NCBI RefSeq assembly: GCF_001434315.1 | Contig: NZ_AZFE01000032.1 | Location: 310,561-374,560 of the forward strand | Source of the DNA: Paucilactobacillus oligofermentans DSM 15707 = LMG 22743 | GTDB lineage: Bacteria > Bacillota > Bacilli > Lactobacillales > Lactobacillaceae | Direction of reading: 5' to 3' | Length of the DNA stretch: 64,000 nt | Shown here: piece by piece, positions 44,076-53,784 of the stretch | How the letters are laid out: the number at the start of each line of letters is the position of its first letter | How positions within the stretch are numbered: the first letter of the stretch is position 1 | The notes under the pieces: generated by a model | Database searches by the model: none | The model's input: the letters and a program-made list of their open reading frames with translations, nothing else | Told to the model about the DNA's origin: nothing | Program-made: the position numbers and the translations under genes

Positions 44076-45971
44076 TTAACTTCCTGTAATGTTGTTTTTG
44101 CTTGCAATTACGACCCCGTCTTGAACAATTTTGTAAGCACCAGTGTCGCCATTATCTAAAGTAAAATTGAGCGTTACACTTTGAGTTGAAGTGATTGTAA
44201 ATTTCTGAGATTCATTAGTAATTTCATTATTTGAATCTTGCAGATAAACTTGAATTACATTTTCGGTTTTGTTATTTGAGTTATCAAACGGAATGCTGAC
44301 CACTTCAGTTGCAGTTTTAGTTTCTTCCTTGGCTATAACTACGGAAATTGTATCACCCGAAGTTAAAGTCGCTCCAGATGCCGGTGTTTGACTAATTACA
44401 TCACCAGCAGTGGCAGTTTTTGAAGTTTGTTCAGTTGAACTCACCTTTAAATCATTTTGATCAGCATATGATTGAACGTCAGCTAATTTTTTCCCAGTAA
44501 AATCTGGTAAGGTTATTTTCTTTTCGCCAGAACTTACTTTCAATGTAATAGTTGTTTTGCTTGCAGTCACTTTAGCACCAGACTTGATACTTTGTGACAT
44601 AACTTTTCCACTAGCAAAATCACTTGAATGGGTTGTAGTCTTTTTAACGGTAATACCCTTTTTACGTAAATTGGCTGCCGTAGTCGCATACGATTGACCA
44701 ATATAGTTCTCAATTTTAACTTTTTTAACGCCAGAACTAATGACTAAATTAACCTTGGTTTTGGCCTTAACTTTTAATTCAGCCTTTGGTGTACTTGAAA
44801 TTACTAAATTCTTTTTGATCGTATCGCTATTCTTTTTAGTAACGGTACCAACCGATAAATTTTTCTTTTCTAGCGCCGATTCTGCTTGGTTTTCAGTCAT
44901 TCCGGTAACGTCAGGAACTACTTGACGACCTGGAATCAGAATTAACCAAACAATGATTCCAATAATTAATACAATTGGAATTAACCATAACCATCTTTTT
45001 TTACGATTCTTTTTCTTTGATTTACTTGTTTTATTAGTTGGTTCAGAAGCCTGTTTTTGCTCATCAACAGTTTGATTAATGTCCAACGGCGACATAACTT
45101 TAGTTTCGCCATGATCGTTTACTTTAGGCATGAATTTATTTTCGCCCGCACGTGATGAAGATAACGCGGTTGCTAAATCATTACGCATTGCATCAGCACT
45201 TACATAACGATCAGATGGTGCCTTACTGGTTGCTTTTAAAACTACATTTTCTAATGCTTGTGGAATTCTTGGGTCAAAATCACGGACTGATGGTGTTGCT
45301 TCTTGATAATGCTTCAAAGCAATTGAAACTGCTGTTTCACCTTCAAATGGTACTTTGCCGGTTAACATTTCATACAAAATAATACCCAATGAATAAATAT
45401 CGGATTTGCTAGTAGTTATCCCACCACGAGCTTGTTCTGGTGATAGGTAATGAACTGATCCCATAATCGTATTAGTTTGAGTCATTGAGTTTTCAGCAAC
45501 CGCGGCGATTCCAAAGTCTGTAATCTTGGCTTGCAAATCACTATCAATTAACACATTTTGGGGTTTTAAGTCGCGATGAATAATATTATGTTGATGTGCG
45601 TCTTCAACTGCTTCTAAGATTTGTGACATAATATCGATTACTTGTTGATATGGAATCGGAAAATTATTTTTGATATACGCTTCTAAATCAGTTCCTTCAA
45701 CGTACTCCATCACCATATACTGTAATCCTTGTTCTTCACCAACATCATAGACACCAACAATATGATCATTGCTAAGTTGTGTAGCAGCAAGGGCTTCTCG
45801 TTGAAATCTTTTTTTTGTTTTTTCGTCATCACGTAAATCTAAACGCAATAACTTAACGGAAACATCACGGTCTAAAATTAAATCGTGGGCTAAATAAACA
45901 TTAGCCATCCCACCTTCACCTAGTGAACGAATAATTTCGTAACGACCACTTAATTTATATCCAGGATTCAT
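44076..45971 (-). CDS. prkC: PASTA-domain Ser/Thr protein kinase PrkC/PknB
   Basis: This membrane kinase senses muropeptides or lipid II through extracellular PASTA domains and phosphorylates division and wall proteins. The 631-residue protein has a kinase domain (about 10-275) with LGEGGMANVY, the Lys in VSVKLLR, IHRDLKPQNVL, ITDFGIAAV and GSVHYLSPEQARGG. A basic linker precedes one membrane helix at about 327-347. Three PASTA repeats follow (about 350-555), then an 80-residue extracellular tail. Its start shares the A of the prpC stop (TAATG), so phosphatase and kinase are translationally coupled. GpsB, also encoded here, is a common functional partner. Confidence 0.97.
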   Translation of the reverse strand: MNPGYKLSGRYEIIRSLGEGGMANVYLAHDLILDRDVSVKLLRLDLRDDEKTKKRFQREALAATQLSNDHIVGVYDVGEEQGLQYMVMEYVEGTDLEAYIKNNFPIPYQQVIDIMSQILEAVEDAHQHNIIHRDLKPQNVLIDSDLQAKITDFGIAAVAENSMTQTNTIMGSVHYLSPEQARGGITTSKSDIYSLGIILYEMLTGKVPFEGETAVSIALKHYQEATPSVRDFDPRIPQALENVVLKATSKAPSDRYVSADAMRNDLATALSSSRAGENKFMPKVNDHGETKVMSPLDINQTVDEQKQASEPTNKTSKSKKKNRKKRWLWLIPIVLIIGIIVWLILIPGRQVVPDVTGMTENQAESALEKKNLSVGTVTKKNSDTIKKNLVISSTPKAELKVKAKTKVNLVISSGVKKVKIENYIGQSYATTAANLRKKGITVKKTTTHSSDFASGKVMSQSIKSGAKVTASKTTITLKVSSGEKKITLPDFTGKKLADVQSYADQNDLKVSSTEQTSKTATAGDVISQTPASGATLTSGDTISVVIAKEETKTATEVVSIPFDNSNNKTENVIQVYLQDSNNEITNESQKFTITSTQSVTLNFTLDNGDTGAYKIVQDGVVIASKNNITGS

Positions 45972-46717
45972 TAGTTAGCATCCTCCTGAGATTCATTATC
46001 AGCAATCAAAACCGTGATATTATCAGGTCCACCAGCTTGATTAGCCTGCATAATTAATTCTTGACACTTATCAGCAATTGAACGACTTGAACTCAAAACT
46101 TCAGCAATTTCTTCATCGCTAACCATGTTTGATAATCCATCAGTACACAATAATAGCTGATCATTTTTGTCCAATCGATAAACACTAATATCTGTGTCAG
46201 CTTCCTTTGAAATACCTAATGTACGTGTAATGATATTTTTCTTAGGGTTACGTTGAGCTTCTTCAGCCGTCATCATTCCCTTTTTGACTAATTCATTAAC
46301 AAGCGAGTGGTCTTCAGTTAATTGTTGAAATTTACCATCGCGTAATAAATAGCCACGACTATCGCCAATATTTCCTAACACCATTTTATCTTGAAATAAA
46401 ATAGCTGCAACTAAAGTGGTCCCCATCCCATTTAAATCTTTGTATTTATTAGATTTTTCAATAATTGCTTGATTTTCATTTTTTACCTGCATTGCTAGCC
46501 ATTGATAGGCCTCAATTGGTTCTTTGACATTAGTCTCTTCAAAGCTATGTCCCATATGCGTAACGGCCATCGTTGAGGCAACATCCCCACCTTGATGACC
46601 ACCAATTCCATCAGCAATAATTGCTAAAGTTAGGCCGGCATCATTAGTAAAGGTTCCCACATAATCTTGGTTATCATCACGTTGTTGACCAACGTCGGTT
46701 TGAAATGCAATATTCAT
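45971..46717 (-). CDS. prpC: PP2C-type protein phosphatase PrpC/Stp
   Basis: PrpC removes phosphate from targets of PrkC, using two metal ions. The 248-residue PP2C protein has AFQTDVGQQRDDNQDYVG at the start, IIADGIGGHQGGDVAS near 35, NIGDSRGYLL near 117, TRTLGI near 160, LLCTDGLSNMV near 182 and GGPDNITVLI near 228. The start is the ATG at 46715-46717, 6-7 nt after AGGAG; a GTG at 46732 is inside that site and within rsmB. The ribosome site overlaps the end of rsmB (stop 11 bp upstream). It overlaps prkC by one base. Confidence 0.96.
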   Translation of the reverse strand: MNIAFQTDVGQQRDDNQDYVGTFTNDAGLTLAIIADGIGGHQGGDVASTMAVTHMGHSFEETNVKEPIEAYQWLAMQVKNENQAIIEKSNKYKDLNGMGTTLVAAILFQDKMVLGNIGDSRGYLLRDGKFQQLTEDHSLVNELVKKGMMTAEEAQRNPKKNIITRTLGISKEADTDISVYRLDKNDQLLLCTDGLSNMVSDEEIAEVLSSSRSIADKCQELIMQANQAGGPDNITVLIADNESQEDAN

Positions 46718-46728
46718 CTGCCCACTCC

Positions 46729-48084
46729 TCACATAGTACGACGTAATGAACTAACAAAAAATCCATCTGAATCAAAATCACTTGGCAAAATTGTCAAGGT
46801 CTTTGATTCACGTTTTGCTTTTAAATCTAAACTAGTATGTGTTCGCTCTAAAATAAATTCAGAATGATTAGCTAAAAACATGTTGATTACGTCATCATTT
46901 TCTTGTTTTAAAATGGTACAAGTACTGTATGTGATTATACCGTTCTTTTTAATTTTTGGGGCAACCGCTTCTAAAATTTCTAATTGAACTTTTTGTAAGT
47001 TATAACTGTCACTTAATTCTTTTTCATAGCGAATTTCTGGTTTACGACGAATTAGTCCAAATCCACTACAAGGTGCATCAACTAAAATTGCATCAAAGCT
47101 TTCATCATCGAATTGATTGTCAACCTTACGCGCATCTAAATCAATTGCTTCTACTACATCTTCAACACCTAATCGCTTGGCATTATTTTTAATTAATTTT
47201 ATTTTATTTTGATGAATATCCAATGCGGTTACTTTACCACCAGCAGCTGCATCTAGCATCGCTGCGATTTGTACTGTTTTACCACCAGGGGCTGCACAAG
47301 CATCTAAAACTTTAAATGACTTTTCTAAATGCATATTTTCAACGGCTAACATCGCACTTTCATCTTGAATAGTAATTTCACCATTTTTAAAAGCATGCGT
47401 ATTAGCAATAACGCCACGTTCTAATACTAGTGCGTTAGCTGCAACTCTACTATCTCTAAATTCTAGGTCATCTTCAAATAATTGACGTGTAATTTCTTCT
47501 TTGTCAGCTAATTTTGTATTAATTCGTAACGATTGATTAGCTGGATGATTAAGTGATTCAACAATTCTCATCATTTGATGATCACCATATTGATGACTAA
47601 GTTCTTCAATTAACCATTCTGGAACACTGTACTCAATACTGATACGTGTGATTTCAGAATCAATTTTATTAAAGCTCCTTAAATCTTCACGTAACATGCG
47701 ATGTAAAATTGCAGTGACAAATTTACGAATCCCTTCGTGTCCTTTAATCTTAGCTAATTTAATTGATTCATCAGTAATTGCCCATTCTGGAACTTTATCC
47801 AAATAATGATATTGATAAAGTGCCATCATTAATAGTATTTTTACCCAGTCATCAATTTTCTTACCTTTAATAAAGGACTCCAACCAAAACTCTAGCGTCA
47901 AGCGATGTTGTATTACACCATACACTAAATTTGTAAGTAATCGTCGGTCATTATCAGCTAAATTATTTTGTTCGATAACCTGGTTCAATTGCAAGTTAGA
48001 ATACGCTCCTGAAGTTAGTACTTTTTCAAGTGACTCTAATGCAAGTAGTCTTGCTGATTTGGGGTTATTCGCTGAATTAGTCAT
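46729..48084 (-). CDS. rsmB: 16S rRNA (cytosine-967-C5)-methyltransferase RsmB
   Basis: RsmB methylates C967 of 16S rRNA. The 451-residue protein has an NusB-like RNA-binding domain in the first 135 residues (ARLLALESLEKVL, NDRRLLTNLVYGV) and a catalytic half with VLDACAAPGGKTVQIAAML near 255, VDAPCSGFGLIRRKPEIRY near 325 and YSTCTILKQENDDVI near 383 (catalytic Cys). It overlaps fmt by 8 bp, and its last codons contain the prpC ribosome site. The fmt-rsmB-prpC-prkC-rsgA-rpe order is the widespread Firmicute arrangement. Confidence 0.97.
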   Translation of the reverse strand: MTNSANNPKSARLLALESLEKVLTSGAYSNLQLNQVIEQNNLADNDRRLLTNLVYGVIQHRLTLEFWLESFIKGKKIDDWVKILLMMALYQYHYLDKVPEWAITDESIKLAKIKGHEGIRKFVTAILHRMLREDLRSFNKIDSEITRISIEYSVPEWLIEELSHQYGDHQMMRIVESLNHPANQSLRINTKLADKEEITRQLFEDDLEFRDSRVAANALVLERGVIANTHAFKNGEITIQDESAMLAVENMHLEKSFKVLDACAAPGGKTVQIAAMLDAAAGGKVTALDIHQNKIKLIKNNAKRLGVEDVVEAIDLDARKVDNQFDDESFDAILVDAPCSGFGLIRRKPEIRYEKELSDSYNLQKVQLEILEAVAPKIKKNGIITYSTCTILKQENDDVINMFLANHSEFILERTHTSLDLKAKRESKTLTILPSDFDSDGFFVSSLRRTM

Positions 48085-49024
48085 TAGTTATTAGTTGCCC
48101 TCCTTGAGCTAAATCATGATGACCATTAAGATAGTCCACGATTTTCATCAGTGGTTTCCCAGCTGGTTTTAGTTGATTAATTTTAAAAGTAGTTCCATCA
48201 CCAGCAGCAACAATCAATTCTTTTTTACCAATCTGAACAATTTGCCCTGGCTTTAATTCTGTTGTCTCAGTTAATGGTGTAACGTCAATAATTTTAGTCA
48301 CCACGTTATCCATTAGCATATTACTAATTGGAAATGGTCGCATCCCCCGAACTTGATCATCAATTTGGCCTGCTGTTTTGTTAATATCAATCCGTTCTTC
48401 AACTGACGAAATATTCGGTGAAAAAGTCACTTCACTCTCAGTTTGGGCAACTGCTTGATTAGTCCCGTTTAATAATTCAGGTAACGTTTCAAGTAATAAA
48501 TCACGGCCTAATAAGCTCAGCTTATCAAACATATTTCCCGTGTCATCAGTTTTTTCAATTTTAATTGCTCGTTGCGATAAAATATCGCCAGCATCCATTT
48601 TCTTTACCATGTAGATAATTGAAACTCCAGTTTGCTCATCCCCATTAATAACGGAATAATGAACAGGCGCACCACCACGATACTTAGGAAGTAATGACGC
48701 ATGGACGTTAACTGCCGCTATTTTCGCCGCTGCTAATAATTTTGTTGGTAAGAATTGGCCAAAGGCCGCTGTAACAATTAAATCTGGCTTTAATTCAATT
48801 ACACGATCCATTTCAGGGCTATGATTAATTTTCTCTGGTTGTAGAATTTCAATGTCATGCTTTAAAGCAGCTTGTTTCACTGGTGGTGCCGTTAAAACAT
48901 GTTTACGACCGACTTTACGGTCGGGCTGTGTAACGACAGCTAATACATCATAATTATGTTCAATTAAACTTTCTAAAATTGGTACTGAAAATTGGGGAGT
49001 TCCCATAAAAACGATTGATGTCAT
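48077..49024 (-). CDS. fmt: Methionyl-tRNA formyltransferase
   Basis: Fmt formylates the initiator Met-tRNA with 10-formyl-THF, which Fhs and FolD (both in this window) supply. The 315-residue protein has IVFMGTPQFSVPIL at the start, NVHASLLPKYRGGAPVHYSV near 108 with the catalytic Asn and His, GDEQTGVSIIYMVKKMDAGD near 130-149 with the catalytic Asp, and a C-terminal OB-like domain. The ATG has GGATGGA upstream. priA ends 14 bp before it and rsmB overlaps its end by 8 bp. Confidence 0.97.
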   Translation of the reverse strand: MTSIVFMGTPQFSVPILESLIEHNYDVLAVVTQPDRKVGRKHVLTAPPVKQAALKHDIEILQPEKINHSPEMDRVIELKPDLIVTAAFGQFLPTKLLAAAKIAAVNVHASLLPKYRGGAPVHYSVINGDEQTGVSIIYMVKKMDAGDILSQRAIKIEKTDDTGNMFDKLSLLGRDLLLETLPELLNGTNQAVAQTESEVTFSPNISSVEERIDINKTAGQIDDQVRGMRPFPISNMLMDNVVTKIIDVTPLTETTELKPGQIVQIGKKELIVAAGDGTTFKINQLKPAGKPLMKIVDYLNGHHDLAQGGQLITND

Positions 49025-49038
49025 ATGCTTCCATCCTT

Positions 49039-51459
49039 TTATATAAAATGTTGTGGCTCTGGGTCAATCGAGATTTGAATGCCCTGCCGACTTTGTTTTT
49101 GAATTTGATCCATCATTTGAGTTAATGTTGAATGCAATTGATTATCTTGTTTATATTTGATTACTAATTGATAGTAGTACTTACGATTCATTCGCGCAAT
49201 TGACTTGGGCGTTGGTCCTAAAATAATACTCGTTGCTGCTAAATTAGCCTTTAAAAATTGAGCAATTTCCATAATTGACTTTGCGGCTTGAACTTCTTCT
49301 TCATGGCTCACGCTAATTTGTAAAGTATAGAAGTAAGGTGGATATTTACCCCGGTGCCGAATGTTCATTTCTGTTTGAAAAAAGCGTTCATAATCATGAT
49401 GTTGAGCTAACTTAATCGCATAATGATCCGGATTAAAGGTTTGGACAATCACCGCTCCGGCTTTATCAGCACGGCCGGCTCGACCACTAACTTGAGTTAA
49501 TAGTTGAAAGGTTCGTTCACTCGAACGAAAGTCGGGTAAGCCTAATGCGGTATCAGCATTTATAACTCCCACTAAGGTCACGTTAGGAAAATCTAATCCC
49601 TTCGCAATCATTTGGGTACCCAATAAGATATCTGCTTCTTGATTACCAAACGCATTTAATAATTTTTCATGGGCACCTTTACGTCTGGTTGTATCCACAT
49701 CCATTCGCAAAATTTTAGCGTCCGGAATTAAACTCTGGAGTTCTTCTTGAACTTTTTGGGTTCCGGTTCCATAGTATCGAATTTTGTGGCCTTGGCAATT
49801 AGGACAAATCTTTGGAATGCCTTCTTCATGACCACAATAATGACATTTCATCGTATGTGTATCCATATGTAAAGTTAAAGAAATATCACAATTAGGACAT
49901 TGCATCACAAAACCACAATCCCGGCACATAATAAAGGACGAGTAGCCACGGCGATTTAGCATTAAAATACTCTGTTCACCGCGACTAATCCGGTCTTTAA
50001 CGGCGTCTAATAAAGCCGTTGAAAAATTACTTTCGGCATGTTTACGTAATTCTTGTCGCATATCAATTACTTGGACTGCGGGTAACGGCTGCTGATTAAT
50101 GCGTTCGGGCAACAACAGGTGATGATAGACCCCTTTTTGCGCACGTGCGCGTGATTCTAAACTTGGGGTTGCACTACCTAACACAATTGTTGCCCCATAA
50201 TATTCACTACGCCATTTAGCAACGTTACGTGCATGATAACGTGGGGTTTCATCTTGCTTATAACTAGTTTCATGTTCTTCATCCATAATAATCAAACCAA
50301 TCGATTGCAATGGTGCAAAAATAGCGGAGCGAGCACCAACCACCACTTTTGCTTCACCACGTTCAATTCGGCGCCATTCATCGTATCGTTCACCATTTGA
50401 AAGACCACTATGTAAAACGGCAACTAATTCACCAAATCTGCCTTTAACGCGTGTCACCATTTGTGGCGTCAATGAAATTTCAGGAACTAACATTAAAGCC
50501 GTTTTATCTTCACTTAGCGTTTCTTCGATGGCTCGTAAATAAACCTCGGTTTTTCCACTACCAGTTACCCCTTGTAATAGAAAGGTTTCAGCCGTTTTTT
50601 CCTGATTGATTGATTCGCAAATTGCATCAACTGCCACTTTTTGATCAGCGGTTAGTTCAGGAATTACTTTATTATCACTATTTAAAGTGGTTTGCGGCGT
50701 CCGTAAAACTTCTAGTTGGTCTTTTTCAAGCCACTGTTTTTTTTCACCAGTTGTAAAAATTGAATTAGCTAATCCAGTTATTTCTTTTGCTTCACTCAAT
50801 GACATTTCTTTACCAAGAATACTTTGTAAAAATGACAACAATTTATTTTGCGCTTTTGCACTAGCACGTAACAAAGATCTTTCTTCTTCGTAACGTTCAA
50901 AGCTCATGGTTGGCTTAATACTGGTAACGAACTTTGCTTTGGCTTGATCAGTCAACGCATATGTAACTTCAATTTGGTGCTGACGTTTTAATTTTAATAA
51001 GCGACTTACGGTTTCTGCCGGCATATTTTCAGGATCAAATAAAATTTCATCTTGGCCGTGAAATAGTTCAAATAAATCTGTTTCGCTTAATTCATCGATA
51101 ATTTGTAAATATCGTTGTGTTTTAGTTTTCATCACATTGGGTAACATTGTGTGCATACAGGAGATTCTGAAGGCATAACAAGAGTCTGCTAACCATTGAG
51201 ACATCGCTAGCAGTTCTTGATTCAAAACAGGATTTAAATCCATAATTGAAATAATTGATTTGAGTTCACCATCAAACTCAGTTTGTTCATCCAACCCAAC
51301 GACAAATCCTTGTACCTGTCGACTTCCATTTCCAAACGGAATAATTACCCGCATGCCAACTTGAATTTGACGGTCAAACTGCGCAGGTACTTGATAAGTA
51401 TAAGGACGATTGGTTTGCATTGTTGGGACATCCACGATAACTTGTGCGATTTCCGCCAT
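49039..51459 (-). CDS. priA: Primosomal protein N' (PriA helicase)
   Basis: PriA recognises stalled forks and D-loops and restarts replication, in Firmicutes with DnaD, DnaB and DnaI. The 806-residue protein has the N-terminal 3'-end-binding domain (PYTYQVPAQFDRQIQVGMRV), a winged helix, and the helicase core: LLQGVTGSGKTEVYLRAIE near 298, MDEEHETSYKQDETPRYHAR near 400, and two zinc-binding modules (CRDCGFVMQCPNC, CHYCGHEEGIPKICPNC) near 515-560 inserted before the second helicase half (LLTQVSGRAGRADKAG). The ATG follows the coaBC stop directly, with AGGTG inside the coaBC end. Confidence 0.98.
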   Translation of the reverse strand: MAEIAQVIVDVPTMQTNRPYTYQVPAQFDRQIQVGMRVIIPFGNGSRQVQGFVVGLDEQTEFDGELKSIISIMDLNPVLNQELLAMSQWLADSCYAFRISCMHTMLPNVMKTKTQRYLQIIDELSETDLFELFHGQDEILFDPENMPAETVSRLLKLKRQHQIEVTYALTDQAKAKFVTSIKPTMSFERYEEERSLLRASAKAQNKLLSFLQSILGKEMSLSEAKEITGLANSIFTTGEKKQWLEKDQLEVLRTPQTTLNSDNKVIPELTADQKVAVDAICESINQEKTAETFLLQGVTGSGKTEVYLRAIEETLSEDKTALMLVPEISLTPQMVTRVKGRFGELVAVLHSGLSNGERYDEWRRIERGEAKVVVGARSAIFAPLQSIGLIIMDEEHETSYKQDETPRYHARNVAKWRSEYYGATIVLGSATPSLESRARAQKGVYHHLLLPERINQQPLPAVQVIDMRQELRKHAESNFSTALLDAVKDRISRGEQSILMLNRRGYSSFIMCRDCGFVMQCPNCDISLTLHMDTHTMKCHYCGHEEGIPKICPNCQGHKIRYYGTGTQKVQEELQSLIPDAKILRMDVDTTRRKGAHEKLLNAFGNQEADILLGTQMIAKGLDFPNVTLVGVINADTALGLPDFRSSERTFQLLTQVSGRAGRADKAGAVIVQTFNPDHYAIKLAQHHDYERFFQTEMNIRHRGKYPPYFYTLQISVSHEEEVQAAKSIMEIAQFLKANLAATSIILGPTPKSIARMNRKYYYQLVIKYKQDNQLHSTLTQMMDQIQKQSRQGIQISIDPEPQHFI

Positions 51460-52653
51460 CTAATCACCTAACTTTTTTGCAATTAATTCGACTAGCTGAT
51501 TAGCTAATTGCATTTTTGACATTTTGGTTAATGGTTTGGGGTCTTGTTGACTTTCAAAAATTGTTACTTGATTATCATTACTTTCAAAGCCAATTCCATC
51601 AGTGACCACGTTATTAGCAATAATCATATCAGCATGCTTACTAACTAATTTTGCTTGTGCATTTTTATTTAGCTCCTGGGTTTCGGCAGCAAAACCAATG
51701 ATTAATTGATGCTTTTTAATAGCTCCCACTGATTTCAAAATATCCGGAGTCTTTTTAAGTTTTAAAACAAATTCATCATTGTCAGCTGCTTTTTTGATTT
51801 TTTGATCTGCAATCATTTCTGGTTCAAAATCAGCAACCGCGGCGGCCATAATCAAAATATCAGTTTGAGTAAATTCGGTCATCACCGTATTTAATAATTC
51901 ATTGGTTGATTCAATTTTAATAATTTTAATTTGGGGATGAACTGGTAATTCGACACTAATTTGTCCAACTACTAAAGTTACTTCAGCTCCAGCACTTGCA
52001 GCTGCTACAGCAAGTGCAATTCCCATTTTACCAGATGAACGATTACCAATAAATCGGACGGGATCAATTCGTTCCCGCGTTCCACCAGCACTAATTAAAA
52101 CCCGTTTTCCAGATAATAAATCATTTTTTTGATTAACGACAAAGTTAAATATTTCTGCAACTTCCGGCATCCGACCAGTTCCAGTATAGCCTTCAGCTAA
52201 TCGTCCAGTTGCTGGCGCTAAAACTTCATAGCCATCTTGTTTTAGTTGCTGAATATTTCTTTGTGTCGATGGATTAGACCACATATGGCTATTCATTGCT
52301 GGAATAATAACTTTACGAGCACTGGTTGCCAGCAGAGTTGTTGATACGGCATCATCACTAATACCATTGGCTAACTTACCAATTATATCAGCGGTTGCTG
52401 GTGCAACGACCGCAATATCAGTCCAATCAGCCAATTCAATATGCGCGATTTTATCTTCATTTTCTTTTGTCCAAAGATTAGTTAAAGTTGGGTATTTAGT
52501 TAAGGCGCTAAATGTTGTCGAAGTTACAAATTTTTGAGCTGAATCTGTCATGGCTACACGAACAGTATCCCCATGCTTTTGAAATTCTCGAACTAATGAA
52601 ACAATTTTATAAGCAGCGATTCCGCCAGTAACATGTATTGCAACATTTGCCAT
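51460..52653 (-). CDS. coaBC: Bifunctional phosphopantothenoylcysteine decarboxylase/synthetase CoaBC
   Basis: CoaBC joins cysteine to phosphopantothenate and decarboxylates the product, two steps of coenzyme A synthesis. The 397-residue protein has the FMN-dependent CoaC half (about 1-180; VTGGIAAYKIVSLVREF, PATADIIGKLANGISDD, PAMNSHMW) and the CoaB half (GGTRERIDPVRFIGNRSSGKMG near 190, AAAVADFEP near 272, KIKK near 289). In the CoaC flap, where E. coli has a Cys in an ACG motif, I read RLAEGYTGTGRM with no Cys; this may be normal for the lineage. It has its own promoter after the rpoZ terminator, and priA follows with no gap. Confidence 0.96.
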   Translation of the reverse strand: MANVAIHVTGGIAAYKIVSLVREFQKHGDTVRVAMTDSAQKFVTSTTFSALTKYPTLTNLWTKENEDKIAHIELADWTDIAVVAPATADIIGKLANGISDDAVSTTLLATSARKVIIPAMNSHMWSNPSTQRNIQQLKQDGYEVLAPATGRLAEGYTGTGRMPEVAEIFNFVVNQKNDLLSGKRVLISAGGTRERIDPVRFIGNRSSGKMGIALAVAAASAGAEVTLVVGQISVELPVHPQIKIIKIESTNELLNTVMTEFTQTDILIMAAAVADFEPEMIADQKIKKAADNDEFVLKLKKTPDILKSVGAIKKHQLIIGFAAETQELNKNAQAKLVSKHADMIIANNVVTDGIGFESNDNQVTIFESQQDPKPLTKMSKMQLANQLVELIAKKLGD

Positions 52654-52683
52654 CTTAATTCCCCCTCAAGTATATCTTCTAAA

Positions 52684-52711
52684 ATTATACCATTAGAATA
52701 CCCAGTCTCAA
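52684..52711 (-). promoter_or_regulatory. Promoter of the coaBC-priA-fmt-rsmB-prpC-prkC operon
   Basis: On the minus strand TTGAGA (52706-52711) and a perfect TATAAT (52684-52689) are 16 bp apart with a TGG extended -10. It lies 31 bp before coaBC and just past the rpoZ terminator. Confidence 0.78.
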
Positions 52712-52732
52712 CCAATTTAAACCCATTGATAA

Positions 52733-52764
52733 TAAAAAAGACCGCAATTAATTGCGGTCTTGCT
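52733..52764 (-). terminator. Terminator after rpoZ
   Basis: AAGACCGCAATT and AATTGCGGTCTT form a perfect palindrome followed on the minus strand by a run of six or more T. It ends the gmk-rpoZ transcript. Confidence 0.9.
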
Positions 52765-52780
52765 TTAATCGGTATACATA

Positions 52781-52981
52781 TTAAGCTTTATCAATCGTAA
52801 CTTCGCCGGCTTCGATTTCTTCAAGCGCGCGACCAACAGTTTTATCAGAATTATATTTACTTAATAATTCACTACCTGGATTGGCTTCTAGTTCATGAGC
52901 TCGCTTGCTAGCAAGCATAATTAAAGAGTAACGTGAATCAACTTTATTTAATAGGTTATCTACAGATGGATATAAAATCAT
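52781..52981 (-). CDS. rpoZ: RNA polymerase omega subunit
   Basis: Omega helps fold and stabilise the beta' subunit. The 66-residue protein has the family pattern [20 protein letters not shown] followed by ASKRAHELE and [17 protein letters not shown]. Its ATG shares a base with the gmk stop (TAATG), so it is translationally coupled to gmk. GGAG lies 10 nt upstream inside the gmk end. The usual gmk-rpoZ-coaBC-priA order is kept, with a terminator after rpoZ. Confidence 0.96.
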   Translation of the reverse strand: MILYPSVDNLLNKVDSRYSLIMLASKRAHELEANPGSELLSKYNSDKTVGRALEEIEAGEVTIDKA

Positions 52982-53598
52982 TAGTTATTCTCCCCTAACA
53001 TTCCGATATAATCAGGCATTACTCGAGTTACGCGTAAACGTTCACTCCGAATAACATCTTTTATCTTCTCAACAGCATTCGCAACTACGTCATTTACAAC
53101 GGCATAATCGTAGTTTTGCATCATCTTAATTTCGCCAACGGCTTTCGCAATACGTTTGTTAATTACATCCATATCATCAGTTCCGCGAGAAATTAATCGT
53201 TGCTTTAGCTCAATTAAATCTGGTGGTGTTAAAAATACGAACACCCCGTCTGGACATTTGGCACGAACTTGCATTGCACCATTGACTTCAATTTCAAGAA
53301 AAACATCTTTACCTGAATTCAAAGTGTCTTCCACATAGTCTAACGGTGTCCCATAGTAGTTGTCAACATACTTAGCGTACTCTAACATTCCACCATTTTG
53401 GATCCGTTTTTCAAATTCTTCCGTAGAAACAAAGAAATAATCAACGCCATCAACTTCGCCAGGGCGAGGCTTTCTAGTCGTCATCGAAATCGAATATTGA
53501 AAGTCATTTTTCTTTTGATCAAAGATTGCTTTTCGAACTGTCCCCTTACCAACACCAGAAGGTCCAGATAAAACAATTAACATGCCGCGCTTTACCAT
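52981..53598 (-). CDS. gmk: Guanylate kinase
   Basis: Gmk phosphorylates GMP to GDP with ATP, needed for GTP, dGTP and (p)ppGpp pools. The 205-residue protein has the P-loop [16 protein letters not shown] near residue 10, the GMP-binding segment [20 protein letters not shown] near 38, and [21 protein letters not shown] near 133. The ATG at 53598 has AAGGAG about 12 nt upstream; an in-frame ATG five codons later (after RG) is an alternative with worse spacing. It has a promoter upstream and ends one base into rpoZ. Confidence 0.97.
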   Translation of the reverse strand: MVKRGMLIVLSGPSGVGKGTVRKAIFDQKKNDFQYSISMTTRKPRPGEVDGVDYFFVSTEEFEKRIQNGGMLEYAKYVDNYYGTPLDYVEDTLNSGKDVFLEIEVNGAMQVRAKCPDGVFVFLTPPDLIELKQRLISRGTDDMDVINKRIAKAVGEIKMMQNYDYAVVNDVVANAVEKIKDVIRSERLRVTRVMPDYIGMLGENN

Positions 53599-53636
53599 AT
53601 GCTGTGAAGACTCCTTATCTTTTAATGATAACTTCC

Positions 53637-53665
53637 ATTTTGCACTAAATACGTCGTTTTATCAA
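53637..53665 (-). promoter_or_regulatory. Candidate gmk-rpoZ promoter
   Basis: On the minus strand TTGATA (53660-53665) and CAAAAT (53637-53642) are 17 bp apart, about 39 bp before the gmk start. The -35 is good; the -10 is moderate. Confidence 0.5.
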
Positions 53666-53724
53666 GACTTTTTACTTAAACATAAATGTAAATTGTTAAG
53701 AAAAAATAAAGACACTTGCAAATT

Positions 53725-53772
53725 CGAACGTTTGTTCGTATACTATAATTATTGATAGCAAACATACGTTCG
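53725..53772 (+). promoter_or_regulatory. SOS promoter: two LexA-box-like sites around a TATAAT
   Basis: CGAACGTTTGTTCG (53725-53738) fits the Gram-positive LexA/DinR pattern CGAAC-N4-GTTCG perfectly. A second site, CAAACATACGTTCG (53759-53772), has one mismatch. The -10 box TATAAT (53744-53749) lies between them, so LexA bound at either would block RNA polymerase. This is inferred from the known motif. Confidence 0.75.
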
Positions 53773-53784
53773 GAGGAGTACATC

